DNA from: Fonsecaea monophora
Lineage: Eukaryota > Ascomycota > Eurotiomycetes > Chaetothyriales > Herpotrichiellaceae
Assembly: GCF_001642475.1 (NCBI RefSeq)
Contig: NW_019173932.1
Coordinates: forward strand, 868,001-932,000
Reading direction: 5' to 3'
DNA length: 64,000 bases
Made by a program: the position numbers and the translations under genes. Positions 1 through 11,171 of the stretch are shown one piece after another (positions within the stretch are counted from its first letter, which is position 1; every line of letters begins with the position of its first letter). The notes beneath the pieces are model-generated. The model was not told where the DNA came from and did not search any database. It saw only the letters and a program-made list of their open reading frames with translations.

Positions 1-2
1 AC

Positions 3-1947
3 ATGGATGAGACGGAGCTGCAGAAGTGTCGACAATGGGAGAACAGAGCCGTATGGGAATCGCGGCCACCGACTTTTGAGGCAATCACAAAATTCTTTCA
101 GCAGACAACATTGTGTGAGCCATGCAAGTCCATCCCAGTGATCAAATTGATACACTCCATGGCTGGAATCAATTCCACAACCGCAGGCGACTTCGAGAGT
201 GGGTGTGGTCTATGCAACCTGCTGGCTCGTGAGAGTGAAAATGAGAACGACCGCCCAATAGGTGGGTAACAATTCTCCCACTGAGACGTGCATACAGCTG
301 AGTTGATTCGTACAGTCATTCCGCGAGTGGGCAGCTGGATTTATTTCCAATTACTCAACAGTTGGATAGATGAATGCCATCGCAACCACAGCCATGTACT
401 ACCCCATCTGTCACAACAGCCGCGGAGGCTACGCGCAGGTACCAACGAACGCATGCCCCCCGCGCCACTGAGGATAATTGATGTGAACGCGATGCGACTT
501 GTTCAGCACGAAGGCGGGAAAACATATGTTGCACTCTCCCACCGATGGAACGCGCGAGAGAGGAAAGAAGTCGACAGATTCTGGAGTGGTAATGTCATCA
601 CCGACATCAATTTCGACGCATTGCCCGTCAAGTTTCAAAACGCAGCTATAGTTACTCGAAGGCTCGGGATGCAATACCTCTGGATCGATGGTATCTGTAT
701 AGATCAAGCCAACCCCGAAGAACTGTTCCAGGAGTGCAGCCGAATGGAGCTCATCTTCAGCAATGCATTCTGTGTCATTGCCGCTGTATCAGACTTGAAC
801 AATGATGGCAACTTTCTTCCTTCTGCCGAGACTGGAACACCGTTTACTCTACCTAACGGGACTAAGGAGCCTTCACTTCGAATCGTGAACAAAAGTGCAG
901 ACTTTGCTCATGACGTGTTGGATGCACCGTGGAACACGCGTGGGTGGACTTTCCAGGAGCGTGCTTTGGCATGTCACTCGATCTATTTCACCAAACAGCA
1001 GACGTACTGGGAGTGTGAGAATTCTATCGTCTGCGAGAGTCAAGAAACTCCTGTCACGTACGTACGCGATAACATCGATACTACTGGCGGATCATCTCAC
1101 TGACATACTGACAAGCCACGCCGACATCTATGCTCGTTCTGACTTTCCGGGCGATCACGATTACTCGACCGGGCTCGTGAAAGAAACCTACAGACAGTAT
1201 TCACGCCGCAACCTCACCTGCGAGGGAGACATGCCCATTGCCATTCTAGGCCTCGAATACAGACTGGCATTGCACTATAAGAGCATCAGCCTGTTCGGTG
1301 TCCTGCAGGCCCGTCTTCATGAAACGCTGCTCTGGAAACGTGGCACGGAACCCTTGACGAAAATTGACTTCGGAAATCCCCAACAGCCCGTTCCTTCTTG
1401 GTCCTGGATGAGCCGCAAAGGAGAAATTGATTATGTCGACCTCCCCCAAGGGTTCAGCGCGGAAAAAATCGAACTTGACTATCAACAAGTGGACGAATAC
1501 GCGAAATATATCCATGTTTCTCAGCAAAAGCATTGCCAACTCGAGGCGAAACTCTGCAAAAAGCAGGGATTCTCACTAGACGATACCAATCACGAGGACG
1601 CGTGGATTGGTGTCAGGGATGACAACAACCTTGTTGGCGCGTTGAGCTTCGACGGGTGCGGCCCCGACAGACGCAGCAGCCGGGGTGATATAATCCACGC
1701 GGTGATCATTGCATCAGCCACGGGCCTCTTTCCATGTCCATCCAAGCTTGAAGAAATCGATCCAAAAGCAGGTGATGAGCCGCAATATATCGCCCTGTTG
1801 GTGGAGGGGATTGCTTGTAAGGAAGGTTGTGTCGTAGAGGAGGCGAGATATTACACCAGGATAGGATTGGGCATATTCCAAGCTTCGTGGTTGGATTCGG
1901 ACACGGACAACTCTGGCAATCCTGGCAAGCTGATTCGGGTTATCTAG
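3..1947 (+). CDS. HET-domain (heterokaryon incompatibility) protein, possibly cut at the window edge
   Basis: Likely a self/non-self recognition protein of the fungal HET family, whose domain triggers cell death when incompatible hyphae fuse. The HET domain is visible as VALSHRWN, then LGMQYLWIDGICIDQ, then RGWTFQERALA, in the usual order. Exon 2 ends at 1057 and exon 3 runs 1116-1947. The intron 1058-1115 restores the frame exactly and reads through into the C-terminal region. A first intron must remove the stop near 267; 262-315 or 266-334 both keep the frame and I cannot choose. The first ATG lies at position 3, so the true start may be outside the window. The C-terminal half, with PVPSWSWMS (a motif common downstream of HET domains), is otherwise unassigned. 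HET genes are fast-evolving and often strain-specific. Confidence 0.85.
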
Positions 1948-2788
1948 TCACGTAAGAATACCAGCTTCGTGTCACCGACTCGACTGACTTTAGGAGGATC
2001 GGAAGGCGTCTCTCCCGTCCCGATTCGGAGTGAGTGAGTGAGCGGCGAAGATTTGATAGGTTTTTACTCAAATTGGATTCGTTTGTCCTCGAATCTGTGC
2101 CCCTCGGAACGGAATTCCTTTTTCTCTCCCTCTCTCGTGTTCAGACGTCCAGACTACTGTATCGGTAACCGAGTACGAGTACATAGTCGATATGAGTAGT
2201 CGACACGACGGCGATGCCGCTGGGCAGTCTTCTGACTGATACGCCACAGCGCCTAAGACGACCTATGGCGGCTGAGCGAAGCCATCATCCTCAGAGTAAG
2301 CTGTTGGGTGTGGCTGTTGTGTTTGTTCCACTCCAGCCCGCCACGGTCCTGCGTACGCGAGAAACGACGAATGCGGGATGCGGTTTTAGTCGTGACTCGT
2401 CAAGCCCGTTCTACGTGGTCGGCACAAGCGTGCGGCGTGACTTGCAGGTGCAGGGTGCGGCTGAGGAGTGTACAGAGGCCAGAGGTGAGTACGGCTGAAA
2501 TGAAATGGTGCGGCTGAGGGGGGGAGGAACAAAGGAGAGGAATACGGGGAGATGGGGAGAGGTATGTATGTTAAGTATGTAATTTGTTCTCATGATGCAT
2601 CTGCTCTCGGTCGGTTGAGAAGATACCTACCTACCTACTACCTACCTGAATACACGCCTCCTACAAGGATCACCTCATCTCATCTCGTCACTACCGCTTG
2701 GTGACAGTGTTCTCTCATCTCAAACTCAAAACACCCCTCAGAGACCGAGTCTATTTTTTTTTTGGTTTGTTGACACCATCTGGCAAAA
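1948..2788. other. Intergenic region with a short CTAC-type repeat
   Basis: I see no supported gene. The stretch should hold the 3' end of the HET gene and the promoter of the SnoaL-like gene. A CTAC/CCTA tetranucleotide repeat lies at about 2622-2647 and a T-run at about 2754-2763, some 25 bases before the next ATG. Short ORFs at 2214-2517 have arginine-rich, low-complexity translations without family signals. Confidence 0.6.
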
Positions 2789-3346
2789 ATGTCCAAACCC
2801 ACCGTTTCCGCCTACGTCGTCCACATCGACAGCCCGGACAAGAGCCAGAGCTTCCGCGAGCACCCGGTCCTCGACTTCCTGTTCGACCACCAAGAGGCCT
2901 TTGACCAGGGCGACATGAAGACGGGGCCCTACACGCGCTACCACACCGACGACTTCGTCTTCACCAAGGCCGACGGCACGGTCTTTGCGCCCGGCGAGGC
3001 GTCGTGGCAGGGCTGGCTGGCGGGCTACGCGCCGTTCACGGAACACCTCCACCAGGCGCGGTACTGCTGCGTGTACGAGCGTGGTGATGGAAGCGGGTGG
3101 GAGATGATGGGCGTGGCGCACGTCTTCGCCAACCTCGCCGCGCCGGGCGAGAAGACCAAGGAGGACCTGTCCGGGCGGCGGTGGGATGTGGTCGTGCCGG
3201 GCGCGTTCCTCTTCAACTGCGTCAAGGATCCGAGTGGCCCAAAGGGGTTCAAGGTCAAGTCGATGACACTCTATGGCGACGGGACGCCCGTGCTCGCCGA
3301 GATGGTTAAGCGCGGGATGGTCAAGCCGGAGGATCTCGCCGGGTAG
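2789..3346 (+). CDS. SnoaL/NTF2-like fold protein
   Basis: An intronless 185-residue protein of the NTF2-like superfamily. Members are small cone-shaped alpha+beta proteins, either enzymes (polyketide cyclases, isomerases) or ligand binders. The N-terminal helix region HPVLDFLFDHQEAFDQGD is followed by YTRYHTDDFVFTKADGTVF. This is the typical pattern of a helix, then a strand with Asp residues facing the cavity. A strand-rich half with WEMMGVAHVFANL and VPGAFLFNCVKD follows. The ATG has an A-rich context, CAAAAATG. No signal peptide is seen, so it is probably cytosolic. The substrate cannot be told from sequence, and its neighbours (HET and MYND genes) do not suggest a pathway. Codon use is strongly G/C-ending, as in a well-expressed gene. 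Confidence 0.7.
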   Translation: MSKPTVSAYVVHIDSPDKSQSFREHPVLDFLFDHQEAFDQGDMKTGPYTRYHTDDFVFTKADGTVFAPGEASWQGWLAGYAPFTEHLHQARYCCVYERGDGSGWEMMGVAHVFANLAAPGEKTKEDLSGRRWDVVVPGAFLFNCVKDPSGPKGFKVKSMTLYGDGTPVLAEMVKRGMVKPEDLAG

Positions 3347-3809
3347 GTAGAGTGGTCAGGTGGGTAGGAGGAGTTCAAGATGTTGCTCTCCTATTCCGTA
3401 GATCGGTTACAGTCAAGCAAGAGAGTTGCTAGTATTGGGGCGGTTTTATCTCTTTTGTGGGTGTCGGTGTCTCCCAACACCGCAGGCTGGGCTGGGCTGG
3501 GCGCAGTGGCCGCATTTTGACAGCTGTAAGGAACGTCACTTCATCTTTCACTTACACCAGGGGATGTCAGAATTCCATGGCCACTTTGTTAGGGAAACTT
3601 GCCCGCTCACTCCTGGTGACAGGGCGAGCAGGGGTTTGTTCACTTGGCGTGCACGTGCCATGGTGCCTCGTACGCGGTGTATATCCAGACACGTTCCCCT
3701 TCCTTGCCTTGCCCACGAACCTAACACTTGAGCTTCCTACAAACGTCCATACGTACCCACCCAGCCACCTACATCCACGGCGACAAGCAAAACTCAATAC
3801 CAAGACCAC
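3347..3809. other. Intergenic region upstream of the MYND gene
   Basis: No supported gene. Overlapping ORFs in two frames between 3426 and 3900 have no family features and one overlaps the MYND start. The sequence just before 3810 is rich in CCAC/ACCAC and A, as expected of a 5' leader. Confidence 0.5.
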
Positions 3810-4570
3810 ATGGCAGACTCTACCAATCCACCGGCTGAACCGCGTGTCTGCGCGGCCTGCAACAAGGCTGAGGCCGATTTGCCCACTGGCTCGGCCTTGA
3901 AGAGATGTAGCCGTTGTCAGAAGATGACCTATTGCTCCAAAGGTCTGTCGTCCCCTTCCTCACCTACGCATCACTTACCGGTAGCTGGATAGAGTGTCAA
4001 GCATTCCACTGGCCACAACACAAAACCGCTTGTCGACGAGCAGGAGCAGGTACAGGTACAGGTACAGGTGCAGAAGCAGGTGCTAGCGCTGGTGCTAACA
4101 CCAACACCAACCCCCGGGTGGGATCCCTCCGCCCTCCTCACTCTGGCATGGTGAAGTTCTTTCAAGAATTCGACACCGAACCCAAGACGTACGAGATGTT
4201 GATCGACTCCTTTCGCCTACGCTGCGACGACGACTATGCCTACGGCGGGCATTACCATGGCATCTACGGGCAGCAACCCGCGCTCCCTGTCTTCCGCGAC
4301 TTCCTCACTCGTGCCAAAGCGGCGGGGATGTTGCCCCGATGGTGGAACGAGGACAAGGAGAGCGCGTGCGTGCGTATGGCCGTCGAGGACGAGCACTTCA
4401 ACATCGAATTCGCGGTCGAGAAGCACGACATTATCGAGCACTACAAAGACCGCTTCATGCCCATGAGGCTGCGTATGGCGGCCGAGAACGTGTACGGCGG
4501 CGGGTACGGGATAGGCCAGCGACCGATGTCAGAGGACTACGAGTGCCAGTGTCGAATGGACTGGAGGTGA
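3810..4570 (+). CDS. MYND-type zinc finger protein
   Basis: A 236-residue protein with an N-terminal MYND finger, a zinc-binding module that usually recruits partner proteins. Exons are 3810-3942 and 3993-4570, with a 50-nt intron that splits the finger itself. Splicing joins YCSK to ECQ and regenerates the full C-x2-C, C-x2-C, YC-x3-C, H-x3-C arrangement (CAAC, CSRC, YCSKEC, HKTAC). The exact MYND spacing after splicing is why I trust this junction. A low-complexity stretch of Ala-Gly-Thr then Asn-Thr repeats (bases about 4045-4115) follows the finger. The remaining ~150 residues, with YEMLIDSFRLRCDDDYAYGG, resemble fungal MYND proteins of unknown role. No SET domain is present, so it is not a SMYD methyltransferase. 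Confidence 0.85.
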
Positions 4571-5557
4571 GAGCTGGGGTGAGAGCTGGATGCGGGCGGG
4601 GGGCAAGCCGGTTACCTACCTGCCTGCCCGTGGACTTGCTACGATGCTACGATGTTTTCTGGGAGGGGCGTGCCGTAATACACTGGGGGAGAAAAGTTTT
4701 ATCTCGAAATTACCAAAAATGGAACAGGTTAGGGAAAAAGAGCCTGCCGATGTCTCTTAATTATTAGTTCCTGGATTATTATTGTCATCACCGTTTCTAG
4801 TGAATTGTGAGGCAAGCACACGGGACAGAGTGTCTCCTGAGAGTACAGGCAACGTACGCTCAACTATTGAGACATGAATAGTATGTAACAGCAACAGCAG
4901 AGTATCATAAAGAATTCCCAGAGAAACAAGTGGGGACATGACTTTTGAATCAAGGCTTTGCTGTCGGGATAGAAAGTAGTCTTGGCCATTTCCCTTCGCC
5001 GCCTCGCCCCCCAGATATATGTATACCCTACGAGAGATACCCCGGACCAATCTAGTGCCTATAGCCCTCCCTACTCTTCTATTCGTAACGAAAAGAGTGT
5101 CCTTCCATGTCCTTCCTTCCAAGCACCCAATGAGACTCCTGATAGTCCTTTTCTGATGTGTTTTTGCTCCACTCCAGTCCGCCACGGATATAATGACATT
5201 CGACGGCGTTATATCACGTGAGAGTAGGTATTCATCCAGAGCCCCCTATTGCTTGACCGGCCTAGCAACAGTGGATTCATGACTAATCTCTGCTGACAGA
5301 ATACATATCCACTTGCCTCTGTCGAAACATAAGATGTCTTGCAACGGAATAATTTGACATAGCAGAGCGACAGGCCAGAGGAAGAGAGACGAGAAACGAG
5401 AAAGGGGAAAGGAAAGGCAAGGCAAGGAGAGGATAAAGAAGAAAAAGGAAGGGCATCGGGAGTAAGAAATCAGAGGCGATCGGGTCTCCTCTATCCGTCT
5501 CTCTATCTCTTTTTCTCTCTGGTGTTGCGTGTGTCTGTGTGAGTGAGTGAGTGAGAA
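4571..5557. other. Intergenic region with purine-rich and GTGA-repeat leader
   Basis: No supported gene. A purine-rich strip lies at about 5380-5465 and a GTGA repeat at about 5538-5554, immediately before the ACT-protein ATG. The long minus-strand ORFs at 4757-5185 and 5283-5832 translate to low-complexity Leu/Phe/Ser-rich peptides caused by the pyrimidine-rich opposite strand. Confidence 0.5.
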
Positions 5558-6115
5558 ATGGACAGCGGCGAAACATCCCTCCCGCGCCTCCTCTCCAGCT
5601 TGCGCACGACGCTACATCCAGAGACATACGTCTTTGCGACCGTCCCCGTCCCCGTCCCGACCGAGAAGTCTCGCGACATCAACTCCTTCCTCCCCGTCCC
5701 TCTGGGCGATATCTGCCTGTTCTTCCGCGAACCGCAACAAACCGGAAACAGCAGCGGCGCCAAGGATACCATCACCTTGGTAATCCCCCTCTCAACGGCG
5801 CAGAGGCACAACGTCCCCGAATCCACATCCACGTCCGCGTACGGCTACACGTACCCCTGCCGGATGATCACGTGCGCGGTGCACTCGTCGCTCGCGGCCG
5901 TGGGGTTCATGGCCGTGCTGGCGACGAGGCTCGCGCGGTGCGGCATCAGCGTCAATCCCGTCAGCGGGTTCTACCATGACCATCTGTTCGTGCCGGTGGA
6001 GCGGGCTGAGGAGGCTGTGGATGTGTTGGCGAGGGTGAGGGAGGAGGCACAGGCGGAGGCTGAAGCGGAAGCGGACGCGAAGGCTGCAGAGACGAAGGGG
6101 GCTGCGGCGACGTGA
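5558..6115 (+). CDS. ACT-domain protein (former DUF2241 family)
   Basis: An intronless 185-residue protein resembling the small ACT-domain family once called DUF2241. ACT domains are ligand-binding regulatory modules, often for amino acids. Family-like features are RLLSSLRTTLHPETYVFATVP near the start (residues about 9-30), then DTITLVIPLS, then CRMITCAVHSSLAAVGFMA and the closing GISVNPVSGFYHDHLFVP (about residues 100-147). The last 30 residues are an Ala/Glu-rich helix (EAQAEAEAEADAKAAE) that is probably disordered or coiled and outside the fold. No signal peptide or membrane segment is seen. The ligand is unknown. Confidence 0.75.
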   Translation: MDSGETSLPRLLSSLRTTLHPETYVFATVPVPVPTEKSRDINSFLPVPLGDICLFFREPQQTGNSSGAKDTITLVIPLSTAQRHNVPESTSTSAYGYTYPCRMITCAVHSSLAAVGFMAVLATRLARCGISVNPVSGFYHDHLFVPVERAEEAVDVLARVREEAQAEAEAEADAKAAETKGAAAT

Positions 6116-6560
6116 GGGAGGGAGATGGAGGGGTCGGCTGGTGGTCTAATCGGACAGAATGGACTGGGGTCGAAAGGCGGTGGAGCCCGGGAAGGGCGGG
6201 GAGGAAAGGAGGACCATGAGGTGGGGGGGGGGGGGGGGGAAGAAAGCGAAAGGGATCGATAGGCATACAGAGGATTTGCAATTCAATCTTCGTATGGCAG
6301 CTCTACGGTAAGGTGTGAGGACCAAGGTGTCTGGATAGGTATACAGTATGAGGTAACTTTTGCCATCTTACACGCCACATACACCACACATACCTTTCCA
6401 CCGCCTGGAACAAATTTCAAATGCTGACAACAAAACATAGCTGCTCAGAGGATATCAAAACAAAACGCCATCTACCGTCCAATCTGAGCGTTGGGACACA
6501 ATCCTCCAGATCGCTCACCACTTGAAACCCATGAAAACTAAAACAGGGGCCTTTGTCGCT
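6116..6560. other. Short convergent intergenic region with a G17 run
   Basis: Lies between the converging 3' ends of the ACT gene and the MutL homolog. It holds a run of 17 G at about 6223-6239, embedded in G-rich sequence on the plus strand. Such a run is length-unstable and hard to sequence. No gene is seen. Confidence 0.6.
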
Positions 6561-9417
6561 CTACTCTTCAGCGATTTTCGTCACCACAATAACCAGATCT
6601 TCCGGAACACCCTCCCCCCCATCTTCTGTTTTGTAGCGAAACTTTGTCTTGACCATCTTTTGTAGCACAAGTAGCCACTTCCCGTCTATCGATGCGTTGC
6701 AGTCGTCGAAATCTATGTATTGCGTTCGGCTAGAGCTCGGGTAGGGATCACAAGAGCCCAAAGCCTGGAGTTGTTTATATACGTCTTTGGCGTCTTTGAA
6801 ATCATTCAAGGTCAGCACAAGATTGCAGGTCGTCGAACCCGAGGGGATCGCTTCGAGGGGTAACTTGGACGATTTTGTTCGGTAGATTTTGCCATTCCCA
6901 TTCTTGTGTCGTTGCATTTTCATCAAATAAGCCCGTGGGTCGTCGGCGGCAAGCTTGGACTTCCCCAAATCATTCTCTAATATGGCTGTATCTGCTAAGT
7001 TGCTCTGCTCGTCACTCTCACGGAGTTCAGGTGGGGGATGCGGATGGGAATGTGACAAGTCCTCCAATGCCTTTAGATAGCGGTTCCGATGAGGATTCGA
7101 TACCAGCGGCATCGAAACTCGTGACCCTGTGTTGTCAAATTTCGCACCATAATCTTCAGCGCTTGCGCTCTCTGTTGGCTCCGTCTCAACGGTAGGCGAT
7201 GGCGATACAGAAGATGACGCTGGTTGGGCCGGTCTAACAATCCCCTCTTTGAATGAAGCGGCCGTGAGACCCCTGATGGTCCTTCTCTGATGAGCTATTG
7301 CGGCTTTCTTTCTGTACTCGAAATCCATAATCTCGTCCAATTCAGCGTTAGGCTGCAGAAGGTGATTTGCTGGGGACCCCCTTCGACTAGATTCGGTACT
7401 TCTCACTTGTGAATGCTGGTCAAAATCACTGCCGTGCTCGTCGGACACTACAGGAAGTCCTCGGAGATCCCTCTGTAGTGACAGTTGACGATAATCGCGA
7501 AGGCTTGAAGGCGGAGTCAAAGGCGCAGCTACAGAGGATGCGGCTTGACCTGAACGTATCAGTGGCACCTTGAAGGGCTTCTGGCCTGGTCCCCAGCCTC
7601 GATGCGCTTGAGAGCTAAGCGGAGGCGACAACGGGTCGACATAAGACTCTGCTCTCATCTCCAAGACACTAAGAGCGTTCCTTGCTAGATCGGAGACTTT
7701 AGTCTTACAGCTGTCGTTCGAGCCAGTGGGTCGATGTAGACCCGGGATTGAAGTCAGTCGCTCCTGCACTCCTAAGGTGTGTGGCTCTCCAATTTTCATC
7801 GTCCTCGGCTGTTTGACAGGGTGTCTCGTCGGAGGACCTGGTCGGGGGAAGGACGTGGTACTTAGATCCAAATCCTCTGGTTGTGGAGCTTCTGAATGTT
7901 TCTTCGAGGGTGTCACGGTTGGGTAATCATTCTCAAGCCTTTCTACCGTCTCTTCATCGGGTAGAGTATTGGGGTCTCCATCAGATGTTGCGCTAGCATG
8001 GGTTATCCTCATCCTTCGAGGCTTGACTTGTGCATTCATTGCAGCAATTGTAAAGGGGTTCCGCAGTGCTGATCTGCATGTCAGTGATTCTTCCTTGTCG
8101 GCTGTAACCAAGACGTTGTCATCTCTCAATGAATGTCCATCCTCCTCTGGGCTGACAAGGTCTTCACGACTAGTGTTGGATGTGGCAATGAGCGCCAAAG
8201 AAGTTGCTCTTCCATCCGCTGCTGCATCAACGCCGTGATCCTCAAGGTCGGGATACGCTCGACCAAATAAGAATTCTACTAGAGACAGAAGTTGGTCAGG
8301 TCGGGCAAAAAGGACCTCGTCCTTGGTGGGCTCTAGATTGACGTCGTAGCTTTGTGAGGGGCACTGGATCTGCATGAAGAGAAATGGCCGCGAAACCGAC
8401 GAGCTCTCTGACAATGGGAGCGTTTTCTGGAGGTGGCGCTTGTAAGATTTGGTCACTTCCCGTATTGTGCCTCGATCCGCATTGACAGGGCGGCCGTCGA
8501 TGGAAATGTATTGTTTAGCATTGCGAGCATTGGCAGAACCTGCGTTGTCAGCATAATCTCGAAACTTCGAAAACGGCCACACGAACCTGGGGCGGTCGAT
8601 AGCAAAAGAGCATTGATTTTCCAACCACTGTCAAGGTCCACATCACAATCATTGGGAGTGATACTGTGCGCTGTGCACTCAGAGACAACTTCTTTTCCAA
8701 CAATCTTTGTTGCTACCTCAGTCATCGAAGTTGGCAAGGTGGGTGCATAAGTCCAATTGAGTTTATCATTCTTCCCTTTCAGTACTCTCAACGAAAGACG
8801 CACTTCTGGTCTGGCGAAAGCGAATGAGAAAAGAAGGAGTCTTATAGCTTGTAAAGTTTTCATGCTTTCTTTGAGCGCCGTCTGCTTTCTGACCGGTAGC
8901 TTGGAGAGGAAATCCTGCACGCGAATCGTCGTCCCGACGGGATGTGAGGCCGAAGATGAACTGAAACGGTCATGATACAGTGAGTATAGGGAGAAACTGA
9001 CCATTGTACCTACCTGAGCATTCCCGAGGCAGCATACTTTATGGATGTCCCAACAACCTCGCCATCCACTCGAGTAGTAATGACTACGGCCTGGCTTAAC
9101 TCCACGATGCTGGCCAGTGCTTCACCTCGGAAGCCTAGAGAAGAGCCACCAAGGCTTTCAAGGTCCTCCATTGAGGTGATCTTGGATGTACAGCCTCGCT
9201 TGCACAGGAGCTGCCGGTCCTGGATACCAATGCCCGTGCCATTGTCTTTGACCTGGATGACATCTAGGGTGTTGTTCGATATCTCGACGCTGATTGCTGT
9301 TGCACGTGCGTCGAGAGCGTTGTCAACGAGCTCCTTGACGACAGATCTAGCATCAGTCAGAGCGAGCGAAGAGCCGAGAAGTCGAGTAGTATTTTCTGGC
9401 AAGGCTTGAATGGGCAT
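6561..9417 (-). CDS. MLH2: MutL-family mismatch repair protein, MLH2 type
   Basis: A 918-residue MutL homolog. Exons in transcript order are 9417-9014, 8960-8587 and 8539-6561; both introns (53 and 47 nt) restore phase exactly. The N-terminal GHKL ATPase is complete: KELVDNALDA (motif I, metal-binding Asn), DNGTGI (II) and GFRGEALASI (III). The transducer domain follows, with QYISIDGRPVN and DVNLEPTKDEVLF. About 500 residues of Ser/Pro-rich linker precede a short C-terminal segment. The metal-dependent endonuclease motif DQHA-x2-E-x4-E of PMS1/MLH3 proteins is absent, as is the FERC end of MLH1. That combination fits MLH2, which pairs with MLH1 as an accessory in mismatch repair and gene-conversion control. 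I chose the ATG at 9417 because it begins the conserved MPIQALPENTTRLLGSS; upstream in-frame sequence is not conserved-looking. Confidence 0.8.
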
Positions 9418-9768
9418 GTCGCCGCCATGGATGATGAGTGGCGGTGGTGGTTGCAGGCACCTGAAACAACGCGTCGGTGACTTGGAGGAGAAACGCGTGG
9501 GTGCGCATTCGACACTAGCGCCTTGGCACGTCAACGAGGCTTTCGTGGCTTTGTCGGTCTTGACAAGTGCTTGGAGACACCATCTTCTGTCTCCTATCAC
9601 TATCGCTCATCCTGTTTCTCCCCTAATCTTCCCGCTACTCGCTGTCATGGGGGTTGCGAACCGTCCTTGTCTGTGAGCATACCACCAACCAGACGAATAA
9701 AGCCATGCAGTCCGATCTGACTGACCGTTTACGATACAATCTACCATCGTCTCCTATCGGTGTCAGCC
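9418..9768. promoter_or_regulatory. Divergent promoter between the MutL homolog and PFA4
   Basis: Two start codons face away from each other across about 350 bases, so this stretch should carry both promoters and 5' leaders. I see no clear TATA element. The sequence near 9595-9650 is pyrimidine-rich on the plus strand. Confidence 0.5.
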
Positions 9769-11171
9769 ATGGACCCTCAGCAGCTGGCAAGGTTCGCGGT
9801 GCCGGCGGTTGTAACCCTGGTGGCCTTTCTATCGTACTCGTCTCAGTACCTTTTCTACAGTCTTGAACCTGGTCCGCTTCGTTCCTGGGACAAAATCGTT
9901 TTCAACATGTTGGTGATTGGCATATGGATATGTTACACTCGGGCCTGCATGACCAATCCTGGACGGGTACCGGCTGGCTGGAAACCTGACGATGATGAAG
10001 AAACCGAAGTGGCCCCGTATGGAAATAGGCCCGCTTCTAGGCATAGATTTTGCCGCAAGTGCGAAGCCATCAAACCGCCCAGGTCACATCATTGCAGAGT
10101 GTGTAAAAGGTAAGTGCTTTGTCCTATCTCCAGAACCATTGGTTGACATTCTCAGATGCATTCCGAAGATGGACCATCATTGCCCCTGGACTGTCAACTG
10201 CGTATCTCACTTCACCCTCCCTCATTTCATGCGATTTCTGTGGTATGCAGTCTCTGCCATGGTATATCTCGAGTATCTCCTGTTCGTACGAGCTGGTGTC
10301 GTCTGGGAGAACCGCAATTTGCCTAGTGTATGGCTGTCCACTCTTGAGCCCGGCGAAAGCTAACCCAATGCGTCAGTATTTAGGTCCTTCCGCTTCCCAG
10401 CTCGTCCATCTTCTCATTTTGATCATTGTCAACACTCTAACTCTCTTCCTCGTCTCGGTTACCTTCCTTCGCACCGTCTGGGGGCTTGGGGCTAACGTTA
10501 CCACTATCGAGAGCTGGGAAATCGAGCGCCACGAACAGCTACTCCGTCGAGCTCGCGCTCTCGGAGGATACTTGGACGGTCCAGACGGTATTCGAGTCAA
10601 GATCGTCAAACAAGAATTTCCCTATGACATAGGAATTTGGAACAATATCGTCCAAGGAATGGGGACAGCAAACTTCCTGGCTTGGTTCTGGCCATTCTCT
10701 GCTACCCCAACGTCGAGCGGCTTAGTATTCGAAACCAACGGCTTTGAGGACCCGGGCACAACATGGCCGCCACCAGACCCTGACCGGATGCCCCGACTTG
10801 AACGGCCGCTTGAGTCTGTGCACAGTGCATTTGTTCACGATCACAATGAGTTCTCACCAAACGATGAGATGGAGGCGTTCAAACGGCGACAGCAGGCTGA
10901 CTTCGAACTACGCCCGGATTATTACGGGGTTCAGAGACGGAAACCATTTCACGACCGGTTCGAAGAGGAGAATCTCGAGCCTGTCGAAGACGACTATATT
11001 GATCTGGATGATGACGAGTCTTTGAGTGGAGAGGAAGGGTGGCAAGACTCTGGAGGAAATCGACTGAAAGATTATGGCGTCGACGAAGATGTTGAGTTCT
11101 ACGATGAAGACAGTGTTCCCATTGCAGAGCTGTTGAGCCGGCGGAGAGAAGGGCGGCAAGGTCAGACCTGA
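9769..11171 (+). CDS. PFA4: DHHC palmitoyltransferase PFA4
   Basis: A 435-residue S-acyltransferase that attaches palmitate to cysteines of membrane proteins, at the ER in yeast, where Pfa4 acts on chitin synthase Chs3. Exons are 9769-10109, 10156-10327 and 10377-11171; introns of 46 and 49 nt are phase-consistent. Two N-terminal membrane segments (about residues 8-24 and 45-61) precede the Cys-rich domain HRFCRKCEAIKPPRSHHC, which is joined by splicing to VCKRCIPKMDHHCPW. The catalytic cysteine is about residue 123. Two further membrane segments lie around 10230-10310 and 10390-10470. The cytosolic tail contains the TTxE-like element TTIESWE and an Asp/Glu-rich end. The ATG at 9769 in a GCCATGG context is preferred; no earlier ATG is in frame. 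Confidence 0.92.

Noticed and set aside
5283..5832. Minus-strand frames of 109-114 codons over the ACT-protein leader
   Set aside because: Translations are Leu/Phe/Ser-rich low complexity derived from a purine-rich leader, and they overlap the supported plus-strand gene.
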